A stretch of DNA of 64,000 bases, from assembly GCF_036625195.1 (NCBI RefSeq), contig NZ_JAZKUG010000001.1, forward strand, positions 3,596,001-3,660,000. The letters run 5' to 3'. The notes beneath the pieces are model-generated. The model had not been told where the DNA came from. It searched no databases and worked only from the letters and a program-made list of their open reading frames with translations. The position numbers and the translations under genes were made by a program. Below, piece after piece: positions 8,922-17,005 of the stretch (positions are counted from its first letter, which is position 1; each line of letters begins with the position of its first letter). The stretch comes from Accumulibacter sp. (lineage in GTDB: Bacteria > Pseudomonadota > Gammaproteobacteria > Burkholderiales > Rhodocyclaceae).

Positions 8922-9042
8922 CGCGCCGGGTCGCCGGATGGCGTCCCCCCAGGGGCGGTCGCACGACAGGGGCGGCATGCCGTTCGTCCTCGATCACCCG
9001 GGCCGCGCCCAGCCCATCATTCACCTCTTGCGGAGTGATCGC

Positions 9043-10509
9043 ATGCGAAATGCACTGAAATTCGTCGCCTTCGGGCTGCTGGCTGCGGCGCTGCTCGGCG
9101 GCTGCAGCAAAAAGGAAGACCCGGTCGCGCAGGCGGCGAAGAAGGAAGTTGCCAGCGGCGTCCCGGCGCCAAGCATCGCCGAAGTCAAAGCCATTGCCGA
9201 GGAAGGGTTCATCTACGGCCTGCCGCTGGTGATGAACTACGGCGTCATGTACGAGTACATCATCGACAGGAACTCCGGCCAGTACAAGGCGCCTTTCAAC
9301 ACGATGTACAACGAGCATCGCGTCTTCACCTACGAGGACACGGCGATCCCGACGCCAAACAGCGACACTCCGTATTCGCTGGCGTGGATGGACCTGCGCG
9401 CCGAACCGATGGTGATCTCGGTGCCGGCGGTCGACAGGAAGCGTTACTACTCGGTGATGCTGGTCGATGGCAACACCTTCAACTTCGGCTACATCGGCAG
9501 CCGCGCCACGGGCAGCGAGGCCGGCGACTACCTCGTCGTCGGCCCGCGCTGGAAGGGTGAGACGCCGCCCGGGATCAGGAAGGTGTTCCAGTCGTCGACC
9601 GACTTTTCACTCGCCGTCTTCCGCACGCAACTGTTTGACGCGGCCGACATGCCGAACGTGATCCAAGTGCAGGAGGGCTACAAGCTGCAGCCGCTTTCCG
9701 CCTTCCTCAAGCAGCCGGCGCCACCCGCCGCGCCCGAGGTCGCCTGGGCGAAGTTCGACAAGGATCTCGTCAAGACCGAGTTCTTCGAGTTCCTCGACAC
9801 CGCGCTGCAATTCGCGCCGGCCGGCGCAGACGAGGAAGCCATCCGCGCCCGGCTCGCCAGCATCGGTGTCGGCCCGGGCAAGAAGTTCGCGTTCAAGGAC
9901 CTCTCGCTCGAACACAAGGCGGCGATCCTTCTCGGCATGAAGGAGGGCGACAGCAAGGTCAACGAGCGCGTCGCCACGCTCGGCAAGGCGATCAACGGCT
10001 GGAACGTGAGCTCGGCGTTCGGTGATCGCGCCTTCTACAACGGCGACTGGTTGCTGCGGGCGGCGGCGGCCCGTGCCGGCATCTACGGCAACGACGCGGT
10101 CGAGGCGATGTATCCGATGAGCAAGACGCTGGCCGACGGCACGCCGCTCGACGGAAGCAGCCACAAGTACACCCTGAGCTTTGCGAAGGACCAGCTGCCA
10201 CCGGTGAATGCTTTCTGGTCGGTGACGATGTACGACGGCAAGAACCAGCTGCTGGTCAAGAACCCGATCAACCGCTACCTGATCAACTCGCCCATGTTGC
10301 CGGCGATGAAGAAGAACAAGGATGGGTCGCTGACGCTGTACATCCAGAAGGACTCGCCGGGCAAGGACAAGGAAGCGAACTGGCTGCCGGCACCGGACGG
10401 CCCCATCTACCTCGTCATGCGGCTCTATTGGCCGAAGGCCGAGCCACCGTCGATCCTTCCGGCCGGCCAGGGCACCTGGAGTCCGCCGGCGATCGTCCAG
10501 GCGCAGTAG
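9043..10509 (+). CDS. DUF1254/DUF1214 domain lipoprotein
   Basis: 488 residues from ATG 9043, preceded by GCGGAGTGATC. The N-terminus MRNALKFVAFGLLAAALLGGC is a lipobox-type signal, so the protein should be lipid-anchored on Cys21 in the periplasm. A DUF1254 domain (about residues 45-170, with FIYGLPLVMNYGVMYEY and TPNSDTPYS) is followed by a C-terminal DUF1214 domain (about 370-480, with PPVNAFWSVTMYD and NRYLINSPML). These paired domains form a two-beta-barrel fold of unknown biochemical role, often seen in exported proteins of environmental proteobacteria. It is monocistronic, with its own promoter and a strong hairpin after the stop. Confidence 0.9.
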   Translation: MRNALKFVAFGLLAAALLGGCSKKEDPVAQAAKKEVASGVPAPSIAEVKAIAEEGFIYGLPLVMNYGVMYEYIIDRNSGQYKAPFNTMYNEHRVFTYEDTAIPTPNSDTPYSLAWMDLRAEPMVISVPAVDRKRYYSVMLVDGNTFNFGYIGSRATGSEAGDYLVVGPRWKGETPPGIRKVFQSSTDFSLAVFRTQLFDAADMPNVIQVQEGYKLQPLSAFLKQPAPPAAPEVAWAKFDKDLVKTEFFEFLDTALQFAPAGADEEAIRARLASIGVGPGKKFAFKDLSLEHKAAILLGMKEGDSKVNERVATLGKAINGWNVSSAFGDRAFYNGDWLLRAAAARAGIYGNDAVEAMYPMSKTLADGTPLDGSSHKYTLSFAKDQLPPVNAFWSVTMYDGKNQLLVKNPINRYLINSPMLPAMKKNKDGSLTLYIQKDSPGKDKEANWLPAPDGPIYLVMRLYWPKAEPPSILPAGQGTWSPPAIVQAQ

Positions 10510-10516
10510 CGCGCGC

Positions 10517-10550
10517 CATGCGGCCGGTGGCATGTGCTGCCGGCCGCATG
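10517..10550. terminator. Perfect 11-bp inverted repeat between convergent genes
   Basis: CATGCGGCCGG (10517-10527) and CCGGCCGCATG (10540-10550) flank a 12-nt loop, 7 bp after the DUF1254 stop and between two convergent genes. It is well placed as a bidirectional transcription stop, although no T-run follows on either strand. Confidence 0.5.
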
Positions 10551-10692
10551 CTCGGGGGAAGGCGCAGAGGTCGGCGTCCCGGCGCCGACCGGCAGACGTT
10601 CGTCTCGCCACCCGGCTGCGCCGCGGGTCGGCCCGCCGGTGCGAGCGCTCGAGCAGTGCGCCGGGTGGGCGAGGGCGCCACGCAGCGCCGCT

Positions 10693-11868
10693 TCAGAATG
10701 CCGCGATGCCGGTCTGCGCGCGGCCGAGGATCAGCGCATGGATGTCGTGCGTGCCCTCGTAGGTGTTGACCACCTCCAGATTGACGAGGTGGCGGATGAC
10801 GCCGAACTCATCCGAGATACCGTTGCCGCCGAGCATGTCGCGCGCCGTGCGGGCGATGTCGAGCGCCTTGCCGCAGGAGTTGCGCTTCATGATCGAGGTG
10901 ATCTCGACCGAGGCCGTGCCCTCGTCCTTCATGCGGCCGAGGCGCAGGCAGCCCTGCAGGCCGAGGCTGATTTCGGTCTGCATGTCGGCGAGCTTCTTCT
11001 GCACCAGTTGGTTGGCGGCCAGCGGACGGCCGAACTGCTTGCGGTCGAGGGTGTATTGCCGCGCCGTGTGCCAGCAGAACTCGGCAGCGCCGATCGCACC
11101 CCAGGCGATGCCGTAGCGCGCCGAGTCGAGGCAGGCGAAGGGTCCCATGAGGCCGCGCACTTCGGGAAAGGCGTTCTCCTCGGGGACGAAGACGTCGTCC
11201 ATGACGATCTCGCCAGTGATCGAGGCGCGCAGCCCGACCTTGCCATGGATGGCCGGCGTCGTCAGCCCGGCCATGCCGCGGTCGAGGACGAAGCCGCGGA
11301 TGGCGCCGGCGTCGTCCTTTGCCCAGACGACGAAGACGTCGGCGATCGGCGAGTTGGTGATCCAGGTCTTGCCGCCGCGCAGGCGGTAGCCGCCTTCGAC
11401 GGCACGCGCCCGTGTTTCCATGCTGCCCGGATCGGAGCCGTGGTTCGGCTCGGTCAGGCCGAAGCAGCCGATCCACTCGCCGGTCGCCAGTTGCGGCAGG
11501 TAGCGCCGCTTCAGCGCCTCGCTGGCGAAACGGAAGATCGGCAGCATGACCAGAGAAGACTGCACGCTCATCATCGAGCGGTAGCCGGAATCGACGCGCT
11601 CGACCTCGCGCGCGATCAGGCCGTAGGCGACGTGGTTGAGCCCGGCGCCACCATACTCGGGCGGGATGGTCGGGCCGAGCAGGCCGAGTGCGCCCATTTC
11701 GCGGAAAACGGCGGGGTCACTGCGCTCGTGGCGAAAGGCCTCGGTGACGCGCGGCATCAGGCGGCCCTGGCAGTAGTCGCGCGCCGCGTCGCGGATCATT
11801 CGTTCGTCTTCGCCCAGTTGTGCGTCGAGCAGCAGCGGGTCGTCCCAACGGAATCGTTCCCTGGCCAT
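10693..11868 (-). CDS. gcdH: Glutaryl-CoA dehydrogenase
   Basis: 391 residues, the usual length for the family. This FAD enzyme converts glutaryl-CoA to crotonyl-CoA and CO2 in lysine, tryptophan and benzoyl-CoA-type degradation. Diagnostic features are the acyl-CoA dehydrogenase signature CFGLTEPNHGSDPG and the C-terminal NTYEGTHDIHALILGRA, whose Glu371 aligns with the catalytic glutamate of human GCDH. The start at 11868 follows AGGAG. It is transcribed alone, with a TACAAT -10-like element 30 bp upstream; part of this leader is duplicated at 13021-13078. Confidence 0.94.
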   Translation of the reverse strand: MARERFRWDDPLLLDAQLGEDERMIRDAARDYCQGRLMPRVTEAFRHERSDPAVFREMGALGLLGPTIPPEYGGAGLNHVAYGLIAREVERVDSGYRSMMSVQSSLVMLPIFRFASEALKRRYLPQLATGEWIGCFGLTEPNHGSDPGSMETRARAVEGGYRLRGGKTWITNSPIADVFVVWAKDDAGAIRGFVLDRGMAGLTTPAIHGKVGLRASITGEIVMDDVFVPEENAFPEVRGLMGPFACLDSARYGIAWGAIGAAEFCWHTARQYTLDRKQFGRPLAANQLVQKKLADMQTEISLGLQGCLRLGRMKDEGTASVEITSIMKRNSCGKALDIARTARDMLGGNGISDEFGVIRHLVNLEVVNTYEGTHDIHALILGRAQTGIAAF

Positions 11869-11926
11869 CAGCGGTCTCCTGTTGTGGGTCGACGGCGATT
11901 GTAGGGCCTGCGCGCCGCCGCTGGCG
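11869..11926 (-). promoter_or_regulatory. gcdH leader: -10 element and ribosome-binding site, copy A of a 58-bp repeat
   Basis: Read on the minus strand, TACAAT (11898-11903) is followed by AGGAGACCGCTG and the gcdH ATG. No convincing -35 box is seen. The whole segment is imperfectly repeated at 13021-13078; by eye about four of five bases match. Confidence 0.5.
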
Positions 11927-12264
11927 TGCTGGCGCCCGCAAGCGTGTCGGAAATCTTTACACCTTCAGCTTGCCGGCTCGCGCGGTTTGGGCGGCGATCC
12001 GGCCGAGTCGATTGATCGGACGAAGAAAGTTCCTGATCGGTAAGTCATGGTACGACTCTTGCTTTATGCGTCCCCTGCCTGTCGGGAAAGCCCGCAAGCG
12101 AGTCGCGACGCTCCCTCACCCCGGGTCTGGGCGAATTACGCATGACTTCCATCATCCGTAGCGTCTCGACAGTCATGAACGCTGCACGGCCTTGAGCGAT
12201 TGCCGCGCTCGGCCCGCGGCGACGGGACCGGTTGCCAACAAACATGATCATGAGAGGGTTTGCA
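11927..12264. other. Intergenic region without a recognised gene
   Basis: About 340 bp separate the divergent gcdH and VPLPA-protein genes. Short inverted words (for example a cgatgacttcc/ggaagtcat-like pair in 12140-12175) occur but no convincing promoter, RNA or ORF is visible. Confidence 0.4.
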
Positions 12265-12918
12265 GTGAGCAGAAATTCCTGGGTGGCTGTTGCTCGTGCG
12301 ACAGCGGCAGCGGCACTGGTCTGGTCGTCGGCTGCCAGCGCGGTGCTGGTCATCGACTCCGGTGTCGATACGGTGACGAAACGCTACACGATTGTGTCGG
12401 GCAGTAGCGTCGGTTATCAGGGTGGCTTCTTCGGTGGCGGTGACGTGGGGCCACTGCCGGTTTCCGGGCAGTTCGACGTCGTGTATTCCCGCTATTGGTG
12501 GGAGTACCGGCAGGACTTCGACCCGCAGGGACTGCAGGGAACCTTTCTTGCCGAGTCCGACTGGATCCAGTTCAGGAACGCGAGTCTCGTGCTGGACAGC
12601 GCGCTGGGCGGTTTCGTCTTCCCCGGCTACTTCATTCGGCGGACAGGAGACCAGTTGGCTGGTGACGACCATCCGTGCAGCTTGCCCTTCGGACCGGATA
12701 CGTTCTGCAGCGGTTCGGTGCTCGGACCGCTGTCGCAACTGGCTGGGCAGATCGATTCCGCTGGCCGGTTGAGCTTTGCCGGCTTCCAGCCAGCCGGTTT
12801 CTTCTTCGAGGGATTCAGTTACCAGGTGAACGCGGCGGCAGTATCGTTGCCGGCGAGTCCCTGGCTCCTCGCTGCGGGACTCGGGCTGCTCTGGCGGGAG
12901 AACCGGCGGCGCGCTTGA
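12265..12918 (+). CDS. Exported protein with VPLPA-type (PEP-CTERM-like) sorting tail
   Basis: GTG at 12265 is preferred as start because AGAGGG (12253-12258) lies 6 bp upstream; ATG codons at 12244 and 12250 are in frame alternatives. The 217-residue product has a signal peptide (RATAAAALVWSSAASA) and a glycine- and aromatic-rich body with two cysteines. Its C-terminus consists of VSLPASPWLLAAGLGLLW followed by RENRRRA. This motif, transmembrane helix and arginine cluster match exosortase/archaeosortase-processed proteins of the VPLPA subtype. Such proteins are usually exported and linked to exopolysaccharide and floc formation. No exosortase gene is in the window. The body matches no family known to me. 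Confidence 0.75.
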   Translation: MSRNSWVAVARATAAAALVWSSAASAVLVIDSGVDTVTKRYTIVSGSSVGYQGGFFGGGDVGPLPVSGQFDVVYSRYWWEYRQDFDPQGLQGTFLAESDWIQFRNASLVLDSALGGFVFPGYFIRRTGDQLAGDDHPCSLPFGPDTFCSGSVLGPLSQLAGQIDSAGRLSFAGFQPAGFFFEGFSYQVNAAAVSLPASPWLLAAGLGLLWRENRRRA

Positions 12919-12972
12919 TCGTCGCCGGGCGAGGCGACTCGGCGCCGAACCGGCAGTGGCCAACGTCCACGA

Positions 12973-13078
12973 TCAGGCGCACTGGGTCGCCGGGTTCAGC
13001 ACGAGCGTGCGCCGTCCATTCATCGGTCTCCTGTGGTGACTCGGCGGCGATTGTACGGTCTGCAAGCCGCTGCTGTCG
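12973..13078 (-). repeat. Copy B of the gcdH leader driving a 16-codon orphan ORF
   Basis: Positions 13021-13078 resemble the gcdH leader at 11869-11926, including TACAAT (13050-13055) and AGGAGACCG. The start codon that follows (ATG 13023) opens an ORF of only 16 codons (MNGRRTLVLNPATQCA, stop at 12973). It looks like a duplicated promoter and ribosome-binding site whose gene has been lost. Confidence 0.5.
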
Positions 13079-13131
13079 CGGCGGCAGAGCCCAGGTGGAA
13101 AGCACGCGACAGCGGGCGGCCTGGACGGTGG

Positions 13132-13299
13132 TTATGTGAGGTTTGGTGCGACCGCGTCTGAAATTGTTGTAGGCGACGCTGATTTCGTCGGTGTGGGCTC
13201 GGCGGAGGCGTTGGCGCCGATCAGAAAACTCCGCGGCGCCAGTGGCAGCCGGGCCTCGCGATAGCTCTTGAAGTTGCTGAGGGTGAGCTCGGTCAGCAT
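13132..13299 (-). pseudogene. Truncated start of an AAA/RecF-like ATPase
   Basis: The minus strand has an excellent ribosome-binding site (AGAGGAGG) before ATG 13299. The frame reads MLTELTLSNFKSYREARLPL and then FLIGANAS. That is the N-terminal strand and start of the Walker A loop of SMC/OLD-like AAA ATPases (normally ...GANASGKSN...). The sequence then departs from the family exactly inside the P-loop and stops after 55 codons at 13132. The rest of the ATPase is missing, so this is a gene remnant. Confidence 0.65.
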
Positions 13300-13345
13300 G
13301 CAGGCCTCCTCTGGCCAGGGCCGGTTCGCAGCGGCCGTGTGGCAT

Positions 13346-13738
13346 TCATGGATGTGCCGTGGTTTGTATGTCGGCCCAGGCCAGCAGCTCGGTCACGATC
13401 GACAGCGCCTGTTCCGGTGTCAGCAGTTCGGGCGCCTCGTCGTCGTAGCGGTATTCCACGGCGTAGGGCGTGAGCAGGCGCAGGTCGGCTTCCGCCACGC
13501 TGGGCGGGTGGCCTGCATCGGCCAGCTGCCCGGCCAGTTCTTCCAGGTCGTGTGTGCGGCGGTACTCCAGCCCATGCAGGCACATGGCCGCCTTCAAGAC
13601 CTTCTCGGCCGCCTGCTGGGCGTGGAAGAAGGCCACCGCCACGCCCACGCCCGGCGCAACCAGCAAGGCCTGCAGCGCGGCGTGGTCGCGCCGAGCCAGG
13701 CGCAGCAGACGGGCTGCTTCCTCACGCTGCGGCGTCAT
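13346..13738 (-). CDS. HEPN domain protein, putative toxin of a HEPN/MNT pair
   Basis: 130 residues from ATG 13738. The all-helical protein carries the HEPN (PF05168) core: FFHAQQAAEKVLKA (about 38-51) and the THDL motif (62-65). The canonical Rx4-6H ribonuclease motif is not obvious around His63, so catalytic activity is uncertain. The gene overlaps the end of the nucleotidyltransferase gene by 17 bp, as expected of a two-gene toxin-antitoxin operon. In studied pairs the HEPN protein is an RNase that the MNT partner inactivates by adenylylation; here that is inference from family membership. Confidence 0.8.
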   Translation of the reverse strand: MTPQREEAARLLRLARRDHAALQALLVAPGVGVAVAFFHAQQAAEKVLKAAMCLHGLEYRRTHDLEELAGQLADAGHPPSVAEADLRLLTPYAVEYRYDDEAPELLTPEQALSIVTELLAWADIQTTAHP

Positions 13739-14045
13739 GCAACACCTTGCCTTCCTTCTTGGCCCAGTAGGGCAGCGTGCCAGGCACTTGGCTGCGGCGG
13801 TCGAAGTCGGGCCGCGCAAACAGCAGCAAGTCCACGCCGACGCCCACGCGGCCCAGAGCAGCTCTCAGGCGAAGGTATTCACCGGCCTTGTCGGGCAACT
13901 CGGGCTCGATCACCACGAGGTCGAGGTCGGAAGCCTCGCTGGCATCGCCGCGGGCGTAGGAGCCGAACACTATGACTGTGGCCGGGCGTGTGGCGGCGGA
14001 TGCCAGGCGTTCGGCGGCACGGCTGAGTTGTGCTGGGTCGAGCAT
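13722..14045 (-). CDS. MNT-type minimal nucleotidyltransferase, putative antitoxin
   Basis: 107 residues from ATG 14045 (GAGGAG upstream). The catalytic pattern GSYARG (28-33), Asp40-x-Asp42 and a third Asp72 in GVDLLLF is that of the pol-beta superfamily MNT domain. It lies directly upstream of, and overlaps, the HEPN gene. It probably modifies and silences the HEPN partner using ATP. All three metal-binding aspartates are kept, so the enzyme looks active. Confidence 0.85.
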   Translation of the reverse strand: MLDPAQLSRAAERLASAATRPATVIVFGSYARGDASEASDLDLVVIEPELPDKAGEYLRLRAALGRVGVGVDLLLFARPDFDRRSQVPGTLPYWAKKEGKVLHDAAA

Positions 14046-14735
14046 GGTCTGGGCTCCTCGCTTCAAATGCTGACGGGTCCGCGCTGCAGATTGGCCGACA
14101 ACGGGCTATGCCCCAAGAGCAGACGCAGCTCGCCCAGCATCACGGTGCGCGCAGCATGCGGGCCGTTGATGCCAAACCGGAAGCCCAGTCGGGCGAGGAG
14201 TGTCTGACGATGCTCGGTCACGAAGGACTTCCTCGCCGGGTGATGTGGGCCAGCGTGCCGTTTTGCGACACCTGCGTGCGGGTAGCCTCGAGCACGGCAA
14301 CAGGCCGCGACCATGAGCTCGACCCCGTTGGCGGGGCTGTGCATCTCGCGCTCAGCGGCGGGTTGTCGAGCCGACTTGATACGCAGCGCCACTCGGACAC
14401 TGACTCCCTGGGGCCTGGCTACAGCCATTGCGAGGTTCCTGTAAGCGAACGGTCATGACGGACGGGGTAGCCCTGCTGAGGAAAGTCATGACCGCTTCCC
14501 CTCATCCCCGACCCTTCGCCAGCGCGCGGGAGAAGGGAGATTCGCCAGTCGCTGGCTGGACTGCTCCAGCAAGTGCTGCCGTTCCGCAATCCTATCAGCT
14601 GCGCGCGCGCACGGTCATGCATTCGCTCGCCTGCAGCCACGCTTTGCGCCTGCGGTGCGCAGCAAGAATCGTGCTCACACGCGGGCGGAACGTCGTTGGC
14701 AGCCGTCGGAGTCGGCCATGCTTGCGGGGGCTGCA
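14046..14735. other. 690 bp with no intact gene; probable gene debris
   Basis: On the minus strand two frames that meet near 14215 read like parts of one protein. AVLEATRTQVSQNGTLAHITR lies upstream, in a frame that stops at 14218. SFVTEHRQTLLARLG and GINGPHAARTVMLGELRLLLG lie downstream, in the shifted frame towards 14063. I cannot name the family. The rest (14430-14735) shows only an intergenic motif of the type ccctcatccccgacccttc...gggagaaggga around 14496-14540. Confidence 0.35.
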
Positions 14736-15830
14736 TCACTCCTCGGCGCAGCGCGGAAAGGAAAGCGCGCTGGACGGGTTCGACGACAATTGCTCGAGAT
14801 CCTGCCCGCCAGCACCGCGGGCGGCGCGCCGCAGTCGGTCGGCGATCGCCGCCCACGCGGCGTCCGACGGCACTTCCTCGACGAGGATCAGGTCGGCGCC
14901 CACGGCATCGAGCTCGCGCAGCGCGGCGTAGAGTTCGTGCGCGTAGCGCGACGGGTCGGCTGGCAGCTGGCGAACGAGCAGCGCCGCCGCGGGCGTCTCC
15001 GGCAGCCGGCTGTGGCAGAGCAGCGCGCAGCTTTGGCCCGCGGTCACCGCTTCGGCGAGGTGAGCGAGCTCGGCTGCCGGCAGCAGTCGCAGTGGCGTCA
15101 GCGGCGCGTAGTGCGCCGCCAGCGCTCCCGGCACGCGCGGCATGGCCGTGGCGTCAGCACCGGGTGGCTGACCGGCGACCTCGGGCAGGCGACCGAGTAC
15201 ATTGGCGATGCATTCCGGCGTGATCGCTCCCGGACGCAGGATGCGCGGCGCCGCGCCGTCGCCGCGGCTGAGGTCGAGGATCGTCGACTCGATGCCGACA
15301 CCGCAGCGGCCACCGTCGAGGATCAGCCGCACGGCGTCGCCGAGCTCGGCGCGCACGTGCGCCGCCTCGGTCGGGCTGATGCGGCCGAAGCGGTTGGCCG
15401 ACGGCGCGGCGACGCCGCAGAGGCCGCCGAGGCCGCCGCCGGCCTCGGCAAAGGCGCGCAGCAGTGCCAGCGCCAGCGGGTGCGCCGGCACGCGCAAGCC
15501 GATCGTCTCCTGGCCGCCGGTGACGGCGCTCGGCACGCCGCGGGCGCGCTTGAGGATCAGCGTCAGCGGTCCGGGCCAGAAGGCTTCGGTCAGTTCCCAG
15601 GCCTGGCGCGGAATGTCGCTCGCCCAGTTGTCAAGGTAGCCGTCGGCCGGCAGATGGACGATCAGCGGGTGATCGGCGGGGCGCCCCTTGGCGGCGAAGA
15701 TGCGGCGGACGGCAGACGGGTTGGCGGCGTCGGCGCCAAGGCCGTAGACCGTTTCGGTCGGGAAGGCGACGAGCTCGCCGGCCTGCAGCAGGACGACGGC
15801 ATGGTCGATGATGGCGGCTTCAGGGAGCAT
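14736..15830 (-). CDS. Threonylcarbamoyl-AMP synthase, Sua5 type
   Basis: 364 residues from ATG 15830. It makes L-threonylcarbamoyl-AMP from threonine, bicarbonate and ATP for the t6A37 modification of ANN-decoding tRNAs. The YrdC domain (about 1-210) shows FPTETVYGLGADA, AKGRPADHPLIVHL and APSANRFGRISPT. The extra C-terminal Sua5 domain (about 245-350) marks it as the long Sua5 form rather than short TsaC. Its start overlaps the end of purK by 11 bp, so it is the last gene of the folD-purE-purK-sua5 set. The last ~15 residues are low-complexity. Confidence 0.92.
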   Translation of the reverse strand: MLPEAAIIDHAVVLLQAGELVAFPTETVYGLGADAANPSAVRRIFAAKGRPADHPLIVHLPADGYLDNWASDIPRQAWELTEAFWPGPLTLILKRARGVPSAVTGGQETIGLRVPAHPLALALLRAFAEAGGGLGGLCGVAAPSANRFGRISPTEAAHVRAELGDAVRLILDGGRCGVGIESTILDLSRGDGAAPRILRPGAITPECIANVLGRLPEVAGQPPGADATAMPRVPGALAAHYAPLTPLRLLPAAELAHLAEAVTAGQSCALLCHSRLPETPAAALLVRQLPADPSRYAHELYAALRELDAVGADLILVEEVPSDAAWAAIADRLRRAARGAGGQDLEQLSSNPSSALSFPRCAEE

Positions 15831-16977
15831 CGCTGATGCCGATCGCGGCGCGCGCCGCGAGGGCGATGTCGCGGGCGCTCTCGACGTCACCGGCGAGCAC
15901 CGTGAAGTGGCCCATCTTGCGGCCCGGGCGGGCGTGGTGCTTGCCGTAGAGGTGCAGCTTGAGGCCGGGCCAGGCGTACAGCGGTGACCAGTCTGGCTCG
16001 CGGTAGTGCTGGCCGGCGACACCGCTGCCGTACCAGAGATCGCCGAGCAGGTTCACCATCGCCGCTGCCGAATGCGCCCGCGGGTCGCCGAGCGGCAGAC
16101 CGCAGAGCGCCCGCACCTGTTGTTCGAACTGGTTGGTGATGCAGGCATCGAGCGTGTAGTGACCGCTGTTGTGTGGTCGCGGCGCCATCTCGTTGATCAG
16201 CAGTTCGCCGTCGACGACGAAAAACTCGACCGCCAGCGTGCCGACGTAAGCCAGGTGCTCGGCGATCGTCGCCGCCAGTCCGGCGGCGCGCGCGTGCAGC
16301 GCCGCGGTGGCGCGCGCCGGGACGAGCGAGACGTCGAGGATGCCACGGCGGTGACTGTTCTCGGCGGTTGGAAAGCTGCACACCACTCCGCCCTGGTCGC
16401 GTGCCAGCACCACCGAAACCTCGCACTCGAGCCGCAGCCTCTCTTCCAGCACGCAGCTCTCGCCCTTGAAATGCTGGAAGGCGGTGATCGCCTGCTGGCG
16501 GTCGGCGACGACCGCCTGCCCCTTGCCGTCGTAGCCGAAGCGGGCGACCTTGAGGATTCCCGGGAACAGCTCGTCACCCGCCTGTCGCAGTTGTTGCTCG
16601 TCGAACACCGTGACGCAGCGCGCGTGCGGCAGGCCGTTGTCGCGCAGGAAGTCCTTCTCGGCGATGCGGTTCTGGCAGACGCTGACCGCCGCCGCAGACG
16701 GGTGGACGACGACGAACTTGGCGAGGTAGTCGAGTGTGCCCGCGGGGACGTTCTCGAACTCGGTGCTGACGGCGGCACAGGCCTGTGCGAGTTCGTCGAG
16801 CGCGGCATGGTCGTCGTAGGCGGCACGGAGGTGGCGGTCGGCGAGCAGCGCCGCCGGGCTGTGCGGATCGGGGTCGAGAACCCAGACGCGGTAGCCCATC
16901 TCGTGCGCCGCGGCGACGAAGAAGCGACCGAGTTGGCCGCCACCGAGCATGCCGAGCGTTGCGGGCGGAAGGATCAT
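15820..16977 (-). CDS. purK: N5-carboxyaminoimidazole ribonucleotide synthase
   Basis: 385 residues. This ATP-grasp enzyme carboxylates AIR to N5-CAIR with ATP and bicarbonate in de novo purine synthesis. The N-terminal motif LGMLGGGQLGRFF, the CAIR-type segment STEFENVP, and the ATP-grasp residues around FLRDNGLPHA and EMAPRPHNSGHYT are all present. It lies 28 bp downstream of purE, its pathway partner, and overlaps the start of sua5. Confidence 0.96.
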   Translation of the reverse strand: MILPPATLGMLGGGQLGRFFVAAAHEMGYRVWVLDPDPHSPAALLADRHLRAAYDDHAALDELAQACAAVSTEFENVPAGTLDYLAKFVVVHPSAAAVSVCQNRIAEKDFLRDNGLPHARCVTVFDEQQLRQAGDELFPGILKVARFGYDGKGQAVVADRQQAITAFQHFKGESCVLEERLRLECEVSVVLARDQGGVVCSFPTAENSHRRGILDVSLVPARATAALHARAAGLAATIAEHLAYVGTLAVEFFVVDGELLINEMAPRPHNSGHYTLDACITNQFEQQVRALCGLPLGDPRAHSAAAMVNLLGDLWYGSGVAGQHYREPDWSPLYAWPGLKLHLYGKHHARPGRKMGHFTVLAGDVESARDIALAARAAIGISDAP

Positions 16978-17005
16978 CTTCGGGGAGACCGAACGCGGCA
17001 GCGGC

